In this document: one piece after another, positions 22,633 through 32,903 of the stretch
Layout: each line of letters starts with the position of its first letter
Position numbering within the stretch: position 1 is the first letter of the stretch
From: Sphaerosporella brunnea
Lineage: Eukaryota; Ascomycota; Pezizomycetes; Pezizales; Pyronemataceae
Length of the DNA stretch: 64,000 nt
Reading direction: 5' to 3'
Assembly: GCA_008704415.1 (NCBI GenBank)
Contig: VXIS01000050.1
Location: 1-64,000, forward strand
The notes under the pieces: model-generated
The model's input: only the letters and a program-made list of their open reading frames with translations
Databases searched by the model: none
What the model was told of the DNA's origin: nothing
Made by a program: the position numbers and the translations under genes

Positions 22633-23993
22633 TTACATGAACTCATCCGCCTTCTTGCGTCCCCTCCGGCCCCTGTGGCGTCTGGAAGAAGAGCCCATGG
22701 AGTCGCTGTACAATGCCTCACCCTTGGCACCCGCCATCTTCTCCGCGAACAGGTCGTCGTTAGGCGAAGGATGGAGGCTGATGCGTTCCGCCAGACTCTT
22801 GGCCGGCATGGTAATGCGCTCGGCAAGACTCTTGGGAAGCTTGGTAGCAAAGGGGTTGCTGTTGGCCATCGGCTTGGAAGCAGGGAAAAGTTCGCGCGGA
22901 GCAGCGGGAGGAGAAGGGTTGTAGGTGTGTGTGTTGGTGTAGATGGGGTAAGCATCCATCGCGGCAGAAGAGCGAGTAGTGGACTCGGGGAACAACTCCT
23001 TGCTTCCGCTGGTCTTCTCTGGGAATAGTTCCTTGGGCCGAGAAGTGGACCGGCTGCTGGAAGTGTACTCGGGGAAGAGCTCGACACCACGGTTGCGGCG
23101 GGGACTACGGCTTCTACGACGGCTGTCAGGGAAGAGCCCCTGGGGACTTCTCCTGCGACGAGGGGGTGGAGAGCGGCGACGGGGAGAACGAGACCGGGAT
23201 CTGGAACGAGTGCGCTTCCTCTTGGGACCAGCATCATCATACATGTCCTCAGCAAACTCTTCGTTGCGGCGCCGAACGCCATCCTCGCGGGAGTCGTAGT
23301 AGCGGCGCGAGTAGTCTCCGCGCTCCCTCTCTCTGGAGTTGTGGGATCTGGGATGACGCTCGCGGCGCTCACCGCGGTCTTCCTCAGGATGGAAAAGGTA
23401 GTATCTGCTCCTCTCACGGGCACCAGGTTCTTTACGGTCGGTAGGCCGCGCAATGCGCGCCGAGAGGCGCGAGTCCGGCGACTGCGAGAAGGGCTTGGTG
23501 AAGCGCAGCTGCAGGAGCGGGAGCTCCTCGGCAGCAGCCTGCTCAGACAGCATGGCAAGTGCGGCACGCGCAAGTGCCGGATTCTCGTACACTAGGTTGA
23601 GAGAGGTGTCGTCGATCCACTCCAATCGCTGAGGCGGGGTGGGGAAGTGCTCAGAAGCGTATGCTTTGATTTGGGCGGTGTTGAGCTGGCTCGAGTTAGC
23701 CAGCGAGGCGGGTAGGAGGATGGAGGGAGAACTACGTTGTCGACGCCGCGGAGATGCACACGTTCGGGAGCGATCACTTCTTCGTCTACGAAGCGTGGAG
23801 CTTCGGGGGCATCCATCGTCATGGCGTCGGCCGGAGGCGCGGCGCTGAGCTCGGTGGGGACCTCATCTTCATAGTCCATGAGGATGTCGTCGTCGTCAAC
23901 TTGAATGTTGGGCATCGCCATAGCTTGAAGAGGTGCGCCGAAGGCTGACATATTATTGGAGTTGGTAGGTGCGGTTGGGTTGTGCTGGAACAT
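22633..23993 (-). CDS. NCBP3-like nuclear cap-binding protein with RS-rich tail
   Basis: Exons are 23993-23736 and 23685-22633. The 50-bp intron (GTAGTT...GCCAG, with a GCTAACTCG branch site) joins VHLRGVDN to LNTAQIKAYASEHF. That recreates the RNA-recognition-like fold of the NCBP3 family (older DUF2414), including the signature RLEWIDDTSLNLVYEN at about residues 105-125. NCBP3 in animals binds the mRNA cap with NCBP1 and links to mRNA export. The C-terminal two thirds is disordered, with RSRSRSRSPRRRSPP-type repeats and a recurring ELFPE/GLFPD motif (five or more copies). Assignment to NCBP3 rests on the GVD...EWIDD pattern. An alternative start is the ATG at 23951 (MSAFGAPLQ). Confidence 0.82.
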
Positions 23994-24667
23994 GCGCGAA
24001 TAGGGCGGAAAGGCTGGGGTGTATTAGGTGTGACTCAGTCAGTCGCGAGTGGTGGTGATTGTGCTGGGAGTTTGTCGGTAGTCGCGTTGGATGTGGATGT
24101 AGGGAAGGGGTTGGGTGTCGTTCAATGAAGGGTTAAGGTTGAATGATGAAACCTTGAACACGACATCACGAGACGAGAGAGTGACAAGCAGCAGCAGAGC
24201 CGCGTTGTTGTTGTTGTTGTTGGCTCTTCAACTTGCACGGGTGGTCGGGTCCGAGGCAAAGATGGATTTAAAATGTATGAAATGGACATGAAATGCACTC
24301 TCGTGCATTGCTAATATTGATCCCAATCATCATGATCATCTCCACGTCTGACTGTGACTACTAGAGAGTAGGGTTAGGGTTCCAACATCAGCATCTTACA
24401 ACGGGCAATCACTTGCTCAGCAGTTAGAAAGAACAAAGCGCTTAGCATTGAAGCTGATGCGAGTGCTGCTCCGTGACCACACGCTCTCCACCCCTGTCGG
24501 GAACCGTCAATTGAGGGTTCTCTGTGCGCCACAGAGTCTTCATCCATACTTAAGTATCATCATTTCAAGTGCCGAGTGCTCCGTTGTGATTGAAGTTTAG
24601 CGCGCGGAAGCACTCCCTTGGCGCTTCTCGCGACGTCATCTCCGCACACACCTTCCACAGCACCATC
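23994..24667. promoter_or_regulatory. Divergent promoter region NCBP3-like / LisH-WD40
   Basis: A 674-bp gap between divergent start codons. It contains a (TTG)n stretch near 24207-24222 and AGGGTTAGGG near 24368-24377, a two-unit telomere-like box of the kind that can bind Myb-type factors in fungal promoters. Too short to be a telomere relic. Confidence 0.45.
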
Positions 24668-26019
24668 ATGCCCGCCCCCGACTCTCCCCAAGTCCTGATA
24701 GGCCGCTACCTCCAATCAAATGGCTTCACGAAGGTCTCCCACTCCGTCTACAGCTTGAAGTGCTCTCTAGGCTGACATGCGAACTTGAAGACTCTCGCCG
24801 CCTTTCTGGAAGAAACCAACCTTCGCCCCGAGAACCTGGTAGTCGAAGACCCCTCCACCGCACTCACGATCGAGAAAGTCCTCGATGAAAAGCGACTCTA
24901 CGATCTCTCCCTAAAAGTTGAGAAAGTCGAGGTTGCAGACAAAGACCCGGACTTTTCTGAGCCATGTAAGCTGCTACTGCTCTGACTTCATGAGTAGTCA
25001 CTCGTAGTAATGTGTTGTGCAAAGATCCCTCAATTTCAACCGAAATTACCCCTTTAGATGTTACGCCGTCAAATGTCCTCTTCGTATCTGTCGTTCCTGA
25101 GTTGCAGCCATTTGAGGGCCCGGTCTTGATCGCCACAGCCGCAGACCGTTCCCTCCGGCTCTTCTCCGCCCAATCACCGCACACGATGCTCCGCAACTTC
25201 ACAACTCCCACAGACTCGGCCATCCTCTCCGTTTCTGTAGTAGAGAAACAATTCCTCCTTATTGCCACCATGACCGGTCGACTTTTGCTTCTCTCCGCGT
25301 CGACGGGCGAAGCCCTGGCGTCCATCCGTCCCCATGAAAAATATGCAATCCGAGTACTCTACTCCGCACCATACGTGATATCCGCGGCCTACGACAAAAC
25401 AATCTGTGTGCACGCCCTCGAAACCTCCGCCCCGAGTTTCTCCGAGTCTCCTGTGGGCAAGATTACACTCCCAACGCCGCCAGAGGCTCTGGCTGTTGTT
25501 ATGCTTCCTTCCAAACAAGAAAAAGCAATTGTATTTAGCCGCCGGGAGTCCACAAGCCTTTACTACCACCTCCTCCAGCCAGGGCTCCCGGAACATAGCA
25601 CCCGCAACCTCTCCACCAGCAACTGGGTTTCCTACCACCCAATGAGCGTCGCTGTGCATCCATCTAATCCCTCGCTTCTGGCCGTAGCCACAAGCTCAGT
25701 TCCACACATGAAGCTTATTCTGGTGCGGGTGGATAGTGAGGAGGTGACGAAGGAGCTTTTCACCGGCGCGCCGCAGAGCGCATACTCCACCGCCGTCTTG
25801 GCATGGCGTCCAGACGGTAGCGGCGTGTGGTTGAATGCCGATGAGGGGATTGTGAGGGGCCTAGAGGTGAAGACTGGAAAGGTTAAGGCGAAGCTGGTGG
25901 TCAGTGGTAATGGGGAGAAGGTTCGGACGCTGTGGGCTGGGGATGTGAAGGGTCTGGGCGAATGTTTGGTTACTGGCAGCTTCGATAAGGGGCTCAAGGT
26001 GTGGAAGGTATTGGCTTAG
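24668..26019 (+). CDS. LisH and WD40-repeat protein
   Basis: Exons are 24668-24733, 24791-24965 and 25057-26019. The first junction joins SNGFTK to TLAAFLEETN and completes an N-terminal LisH dimerisation motif (IGRYLQSNGFTKTLAAFLEE) at about residues 10-35. The long third exon encodes WD40-type blades: LIATAADRSLRLFSAQ, LLIATMTGRLLLLSASTGEAL, YVISAAYDKTICVHALE, LAWRPDGSGVWLNADEGIVRGLEVKTG and CLVTGSFDKGLKVWKVLA, which ends the protein. It is probably a scaffold in a larger complex; the partner is not indicated by the sequence. The first intron has a weak donor (GTCTCC), but the motif restored across it supports it. Confidence 0.85.
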
Positions 26020-26453
26020 TTTGTGGCTGCATGGAAAATAGAGTATGTGGATCTCAATCGTGGGTATCTGCAGACATCCATTGCTTTCAAAAGGCAGGCT
26101 CTATTTGGACCTGGCAGAGAATCCCTACGGAAGCGCAGTTGCTTAGTGATCGGTCGTGCACTTCTAGGGACCACATCCGGACGGTAGCTTACAGGCACGC
26201 AGGGCCCACGGATGATCATGATGCCGGCAGCCCCGTGTATCACATCAACATTCCATCACAGCTTCTGGCGATTCCGATCATCATGCCATCGCATCTATGC
26301 AGCAAGACTACCATGTTATTATGTACAGTGAAAGGGCCCACTTTTTTTTTTTTTGAGCTCATGTTCAAATGCAAACACCCAGATTCCAAACACCACCGCC
26401 TTTTTTCACGACGAACACCACCGTTCCTTTTTTTCGGGGGAGGAGAGCAACAT
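26020..26453. other. Convergent intergenic region
   Basis: 3' ends of the LisH-WD40 gene and the methyltransferase gene face each other here. Contains a T tract at about 26343-26353. No gene seen. Confidence 0.5.
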
Positions 26454-27525
26454 TTACAACTTGGAAACCTCCTTGCGCTTCCAAACGGAAATCATATCAC
26501 TGCCCTCGCCGACCTTATGGGTGCGCTTGGGCATCTACAACGAACGATCAGTAAGGCTACAACCAACCAACAATAGGGAGACTTACATAATGCATGACCT
26601 TGTCGAAGTCGTTACGAAGAAGGGTATCATAGTCGGACGAAGTTATACCGTGGGGAGGGCCACCGGTCTCGGCAGGACGGAAGAGGGGGTACTCGAGACA
26701 GACCAGAAGGCCAGTTCCCGGGGTGATGAGCTCAGCCATGCGGGCAGCCCACTTTTTGCGCATGGTGGGGTTCATAGCGACCAAGAACTATATTTGCATC
26801 AGCCGGAAGCAGCAGGAAGATGGAGGAGGGGACATACGGCGTAGTCGTACACGAGCTCAAAGCCACCACGGTGCTCAATGTCCAAGACCTTGAGCCACTC
26901 GTCCTCGAAGAAGTCGGCAAGGATGAACTCGCAAGAGGCCATGTCCTTCTTGTCGACCTTTCCCTCGGCAATCTGCTGAGCGACCCACTTCTTGGCCTCA
27001 CGAACGGCAGACCCGGAGATCTCGACGCCGACGGTGTAGTAGCCGTTCTCGGCAAACAGGAGGGCGTCGTAGCCGCGACCACAACCCTGCAACGGAAAGA
27101 AAGGGAAGTTAGCATAGACTGAAGAAAGTAATAGGGATAGAGGAAGTGTTTGCGTACCGGAACAAGGGCACGCTTCTTGGTGTGAGCCTTGAAGATGTCT
27201 AGCTGCTCCTTCTGGGCCATCAGATCCTCGAGAGCCGGAGAGGCACAGAGCTTGTCCCAGGGAAGAAATTTTCCATCATCCCAAAGAGCACCCCACTGCT
27301 TGCCGTGCTGCTCGATGGGACTAAAAGCAGCGGAATGTCAGCATACAATTGGAAACGACGAAAACTTCAAGAGAATTTGAGTTCCCAACATACACAGAAA
27401 GGAAGTGCTTGCGGAAGGTCTCACGAGCCTCGGAGGGCTGGAGGATCTCGTCGGCCGTGACAAAGAATCGCTTCTTGTCAGAGATGAGAGGCTCGAGAGT
27501 GACCTCGACGTTGGAGGTAGACATG
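26454..27525 (-). CDS. TPMT-family thiol methyltransferase
   Basis: SAM-dependent methyltransferase of the thiopurine methyltransferase superfamily. Exons on the minus strand are 27525-27394, 27320-27158, 27086-26838, 26787-26587 and 26534-26454. Splicing joins FRKHFLSV to PIEQHGKQWGALWDDGKFLPWD, the family's substrate-pocket entry, and rebuilds motif I as ALVPGCGRGYDALLFAENGY. Later signatures are GVEISGSAVREAKKW, FILADFFEDEW and the family block FLVAMNPTMRKKWAARMAEL followed by CLEYPLF. The C-terminus GEGSDMISVWKRK is also typical. Members methylate thiols, halides or thiopurines; the substrate here cannot be told. Length is about 275 residues, normal. Confidence 0.9.
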
Positions 27526-28121
27526 GTTGATGAGTGTGCAAGTAAGTAGCAAAGTTGAGGGGGTGGAGGAGAGAAAAAAATGTTGTGAGCAAGGAGCTCC
27601 GGAGGTGAGGAGAGATGATGGAAAGGAGAAGTGATTGTTGACAAACAAACGAAGGAAACAAGGCAGTTTATAAGGTGCACCCCAGCCAGGGATACCTCAC
27701 ACGTTGTCACTCGAACCACAGCTACTTAGTAATCTTCCATTTAATATTTCAAGTTCTATGACTAAAAGTAAACATGTACTCAATGTTCATTTTTCTGTGA
27801 CCAAGCAAATAGAATATTGCTACCAGCGACTGCAGAATTTCTCATACAAAGGTAACTGACTTTACAAGATAACACGAAGGCAATTTTTGAACTGCTGCTG
27901 TCCGGCTGTGTAGACTGGCCATGGTATTTTGGGATCCCTTTCTTCATCTGGTAATACTCCTTCGGTCATTGAATGTCACGAAGAAAAAAGAAGAGACTTG
28001 GATTACAACTGCAAGGTGCACACGACCACAGCCATCGTATCTGCAAACATTTCGCCTCAGGCCTGCAGCTCGCAGCAAGATACTACTGTTTATCTGTGGA
28101 AGTGTGGAGCGGGAGTTGATG
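27526..28121. other. Intergenic region upstream of TPMT-family gene
   Basis: Promoter side of the methyltransferase gene. CT-rich on the minus strand in the first 130 bp. No further gene recognised. Confidence 0.45.
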
Positions 28122-28129
28122 GATTACAG

Positions 28130-28799
28130 CAGTAGCCAGCCGAAACAGCCGGGCGGGCTTGGCCGGCTGCTTTAAGCATCCTGCCCGGCGGGCTTTTTGC
28201 ATCAGCCAGCCCACTGTCGGGCCAGCCCGGCTGCCAGGGCTTTGAGTGATCCCCGGTGAAGCCCGACTACTGCGAGTGGCGGTGTTCAATCGGCGCCGAT
28301 AAACTTATCAAGGATCTGTAATGTTATAGTAAACTCCTATCTAGTGATTCCCTCCTAGTCGTCATTTTCGACGGCGAACATCTATATGTAATTTTCATTT
28401 CATAGCAGTATGGTGCAGGCAGCTATAAACCTGGTCGTCGGAGATGGACGACCACAACCAAAGCCGTCGTCCCCGCATCGGAAATCAGAGGAAAACAAAC
28501 ATCAAGCACCCAAAGCAGAGGCGCTCTATAATCCAGTGCTTTCCGCTCTCACCGTTCCCGCCCTTGCGTGCTGCTTATTTTTCAACGAAAATATCCGTGC
28601 GACGACCAGGTTTATAGCTGCCTGCACCATAGCTGATATCATGGTGGTCGTATTTGTCGTCATTGTGGTCTCCGTGGTGGGCTGCAGCCCAAACAGCCAG
28701 CCGGGCTTTTTCATCAGCCCAAACAGCCAGCCGGGCCTTTTGATCAGCCCACATCCGCCCAACGCAGCCGGCCGGGTGGGCTGGCTGTTGAGAACACTG
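28130..28799. mobile_element. Non-autonomous hAT-like element (MITE), 670 bp
   Basis: The element is flanked by identical 8-bp sites GATTACAG at 28122-28129 and 28800-28807, the target-duplication length of hAT transposons. Its ends start CAGT (left CAGTAGCCAGCC; right, read inward, CAGTGTTCTCAACAGCCAGCC). Both subterminal regions are dense in CCAGCC and CCGGGC words (28134-28250 and 28680-28795), as expected for transposase-binding repeats. Open frames inside encode nothing recognisable, so it would depend on a transposase elsewhere in the genome. Confidence 0.8.
28409..28631. repeat. Internal 32-bp inverted repeat within the hAT-like element
   Basis: 28409-28440 and 28600-28631 are perfect reverse complements (TATGGTGCAGGCAGCTATAA...), separated by 159 bp. 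They sit symmetrically in the middle of the element and could be inner ends of an older nested insertion or of an inverted internal duplication. Confidence 0.9.
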
Positions 28800-28807
28800 G
28801 ATTACAG

Positions 28808-29604
28808 AGCCATGGTTCGCCTACACCCTTGAAGATGGAGGCTGTGGAGTGCATATCGAAATAACGATAGCCTGTAATATCGCCGCTGCTTCTGCAGCCT
28901 TACACCAGAGACGTAGAAAGGCAACCCCCACAGGCCTACCACAAATTTCAGCTCTCATCATGTATCTATACCGAAAAACCGTCATATTGATGCTTTGTTT
29001 ACTTACACACCGCAATCCAGTGCTATTTTCCGGCTGTATCCCGTGACTACAATTCATACCACCGGATCCCCCTTCCTTTCTCGCAACCAAATATTGTGCG
29101 TACCTATGATATATGCTGACAGGCCTATCTGAGGGGGGTGGGGGGTTACTATCCGTCTGAGTAGTCTGAGAAATTGGTTGCGCGGATTGAGAAAACGTGT
29201 GGGAGGCCTATCTATTTGAAGGGTTTTTTCATCACGTACAGTTGGATGTCTTGCATACCATAAGCAAACTGCGTGGCCACACAATTGCCTGAATATTGTG
29301 ATACCACCCCACTGGCAAAGCACAACTTCGCAGATACAGGTACAAACTACGAACCATAGCAACCGAGCCGCCGAAGAAACGAAAGATGCTGATAGTGTCC
29401 AATACATGCTGCCATGTGTTTTGTCAGAAGTGCACTTACTGTCTGGCATGTCGGAAAGATGCAGAGGTAGATATGTGGCTATAGAATAGCGTTCGAGTTT
29501 GCAGTGTACTTCGTGGTAGCCCGACTGCGGCTTCATGCGATTGTTTCTCCCATAGAGCAGTAAGACAACCGGGATATATGTCGGTTTTGAACCTTGGACA
29601 GCAT
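28808..29604. other. Stretch between the two mobile elements
   Basis: About 800 bp. A minus-strand frame (29054-29620, up to 188 codons) is Cys/Arg/His-rich with no domain, and it runs into the transposon terminus, so I do not call it a gene. Confidence 0.4.
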
Positions 29605-29607
29605 CCA

Positions 29608-29840
29608 CCCGAGCATACAAGGAACCCGTGACGTACGGATTTTTTAAATCCGTGAAAAAAATACCGTGAATAACGGGTCCAAAATCCGTAAAACGGTCCC
29701 GTCAATATTCCGTAAAGAAAATCCGTAAAAAACCCGTAAAGAAAATACGTAAATAACAGGTTTTAAATCCGTGAATAAAGCCGTCGATAAATCCGTAGAG
29801 AGCGGGTAAAACAATTGAACAGAAATCCGTAAAAGAATTC
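29608..29840. repeat. Left terminal and subterminal repeats of the transposon
   Basis: The terminal inverted repeat is followed by at least ten copies of ATCCGTAAA, CCGTGAA and related words, in direct and inverted orientation. Such arrays are usual binding sites for the transposition complex in CACTA elements. Confidence 0.85.
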
Positions 29841-30067
29841 CGTCGAAAAGTGTAATAGGGTCCACAATGAATGTTGAAAATTAGGTAGCATTTAAAAACT
29901 GTACAATCTATATAAACAAATCTGAAATGCCCACCAATGCGCTGCCCAAAAATTCTACAAACCGTAGAAGCATTAAAGGTTACCAGGTACGATAAAAAAC
30001 TGCTGTAAAATACCGCAGTATACAATAGAAAAAAAAAAGACGGCTAACAAGCAGCTATTGTAGGTTT

Positions 30068-32689
30068 TTATCCCTAAGAAAAAATTAATCCAAAGAAACA
30101 CTCTGTAAGAAATCGAAGCATACATACTTCATTATTCTGCAGCTCTTGCATGCGCTGGGAATGAGTGTGTTTCACGTGTTTCTGAACAATGACCTTGGAT
30201 TTTTTGCGAGCTCGAGTTGCTGCAGCATCCGCCTCTTGAGCTTCTGCAGAAGCAAGACGCTTTGTTTTTGTCCGTGTACGAGGTGTACGAGGTGGCGGTG
30301 TGAAATTTGTTTCAACTGCCTTCTTGGTCCGTGCCGAAGCTGAAGTTGCAGTCGGTATCGATTTGACAGCCAGGTTCAGTTGTGTTTCAGGTGGGTGAGA
30401 GATAGTTGCTGAAGGACTAGCGGCTTCAGAAAACATAACTATCTGCACTTGAATTAGTACACTGCAAAGAGCGAAATAAAATTCGACCGAGAAATAGAAG
30501 TTGAGTTATCTACCTTTTCAAGATCAAGACAGAGTTCTTCCGGGTCCACAACAACTTTACCATGTCGCACACGCTCCAAAAAAAGGTTATAATCATCAAC
30601 CAAGTCAAAATCCCTGGCGATACAAACTTCACGGTAGCTGTCCTCACCGGTAACAACGTAATATCGATAACCAGAGCCGTTATTTCCAATATAGGCCTCG
30701 GGTCGATGAATTCGGATGTGTCGATCGACGATGAACATCCATTGTTCCATCAACAAGTTCAATGGAAGAACTGTAACTTTGCCCACAATCCGTACTCGAT
30801 ACCACGTACCATCTTCAGCAGTTGGAACAGTAGCTGTGAGGCCTTCCACAATCCGAAAAGCTGGTCTGGATGAAAGTAGAGGTGGTCCTGCTAGCTCAGT
30901 ATCCGAGGTTGCTTCTTGTGAAGCAGTGTTATCTTTGGTGGATGCTACAACCGGCTTTGAGTGAATCGGACGAGCTGCAAGCTTAGATCGGGGTTGACTC
31001 TGTTTGCCAGCATTAGATGGAGGCGAGATCTTGGTGACTGACTGTTTTTTAGCTCTTGCATGCCTGGTAGTACTAAGTGGATGAGGGATTTCAGCATCAA
31101 TTTGTGCACGATCCTTGCGTCGGGTAGCAATAGAGCCTTTCACCAAGCCTGCTTCAGCGGTGGATGTGGGTCGTGGAATGTCTCGATCATCATTGGTTGG
31201 AGCCAGAGGACGATGTATATCCTCGTCGCAAGAACTTGGAGATGGAGATGGAGCGATGGGTATTTGTATGTCCTCGTCTCTTGTACAGTGATTGGTGGTA
31301 CGGGTCTTCGATGGTCGGCCCTTTTTTCTAGGCATTCCAAGGATTGCAAGTTCTTTGTTTAGTGGACGTCGACGATTTTCACGAGTCCGACGAATAATAT
31401 CTTTGAGAACGTAAATGACCAATTTTCGAGTCCATCGGTATGGTCTCATAGTCTCACACACGCCTGGTAAAAGCATATCAGCATAATCACGGCTGTGTGG
31501 TGCATAAAATATAAAAGTTCGTACGTGTTATCATGTTTTCCGACTGCCCACGGTCTGTATACTCTGTCCAGGTGTCGTGTAAATTGATACCCAAAGTAGA
31601 ACAGATCTCTTTCACTTTTCCACGCATAAGACGTGACTGTTTTTCCTGGTCTTGCTTGGACAGGTCGGCCCCGATACCCATAAGGCGACGTAGGGTGGCT
31701 TTTTCTGGATTCTTCCACCATTTACTAGTGGTTGGCTGATAAGGTGCGTCGGGCTGGTGTTTGTGAACAGCTCTATCGGTATCGGTATCACTATCGATTG
31801 GCTCTGTGCGCTGTCGCTCGTCAATTGGCTCTGTGCGCTGTCGCTGGTTCTCTGTATCTTCATAGACGTCTCGCGGATTGTCCTATGCGAAGTCAATGTG
31901 CATTCAAGTACTCTAGGTTGGTTCCGAAATACAATTTGACTTTCTTGTGGAAAGCGAACGTGCCAGGGAGTAACGGTGTTGGTTTTATCAGTGGTACACT
32001 CAATATGATCGCTGATATAATCCTCGTCTGTATTAGCTTTGTCATTGTTGGTAGCAACCATATTCTCGTCCTCGTTCGACGTGATATCATCCTGAGCATC
32101 CTGATGGCAATCATCGTTCCAGGTATTGACTTCGTCGTCACTCTCCTCATTTCTATGAACATCTTTTTTAGCGGCACAGCTTTTACACACGTCCAAGTTG
32201 CCATACTTCCGTGTATCTGCCTGTGATTCTTCACCACCGATGACTCCGGTTTGAATCGCTGAGAGAGGAAAATCAAACTGCTTATAGCTGTCGGCAGGTG
32301 GGGAAGGAAAAGTTTCCAGAAGAGTGTCGGGAATTAGCAAGCGTTTCGAAGCCCAAGATGTATCGAGAACTGGAGTTGAAGTCTGTGTCTTATCATGAGT
32401 AGGATAAATCATAAAGGATGTCGATATCATGTACCTGTGAGTTTGCCAGTTGAGAATTGAGTTCACGGCGAAGCTTGTAATCACTGTAAAGTGATTCAAA
32501 CTGGGTCAAACGTGATAAATCGACGGCGTCCATGAGGGTAATATCGATGCTGAGTGCTTTGAAGACTGATACACTGTGGTTGCCAACGAAGTATGTGCCA
32601 GTTGGGTTGTTCGGAGAAAGCCAGCATGGAAAGAATGAGAATGCCACCTTATAATTATCGGCCCAAGGCATGACGTAGTACATATGCAA
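30068..32689 (-). CDS. Transposon accessory protein with AT-hook
   Basis: Spliced gene of roughly 770 residues. ATG at 32689; first exon to 32435; intron 32383-32434; further introns near 31870-31935, 31462-31518, 30460-30515 and 30074-30127; stop at 30068. Frame is held across every junction by GT...AG sites. The N-terminus (MHMYYVMPWADNYKVAF) is followed by a long acidic Asp/Glu/Asn region (about residues 120-190), a charged ERQRTEPID double repeat, a helical block KATLRRLMGIGADL...VKEICSTLGI, a typical AT-hook core RKKGRPSK, and a domain with GTWYRVRIVGKV and GYRYYVVTGEDSY. The C-terminus is Lys/Arg-rich (RARKKSKVIVQKH), like a nuclear signal. A DNA-binding helper in transposition (a TnpA-like role) is my inference; I know no homologue by sequence. 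Confidence 0.6.
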
Positions 32690-32903
32690 GAATACTAGCG
32701 TTGCAGTTAGACACCCATTGTGAGTTTTGTGTGGGTGAATATACGCGGGTGGCAGTCGGACGTTGGTTGCCGAAAAAAAAAAACATTGTACGCTTGTGCC
32801 TCACCTCATGGTGATGTGGGTGTGAACCAACGGATCTTGACGCCACTAACATTGACACACCATCATCGACACACCATCAGAAGCATCAAGGGACGAAGAA
32901 ATT

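Noticed and set aside
24360..24380. Telomere repeat relic
   Set aside because: Only two TTAGGG-like units inside a divergent promoter; more likely a promoter box.
29054..29620. 188-codon minus-strand frame
   Set aside because: It begins inside the transposon terminus and has Cys/Arg/Trp-rich, non-coding-like composition.
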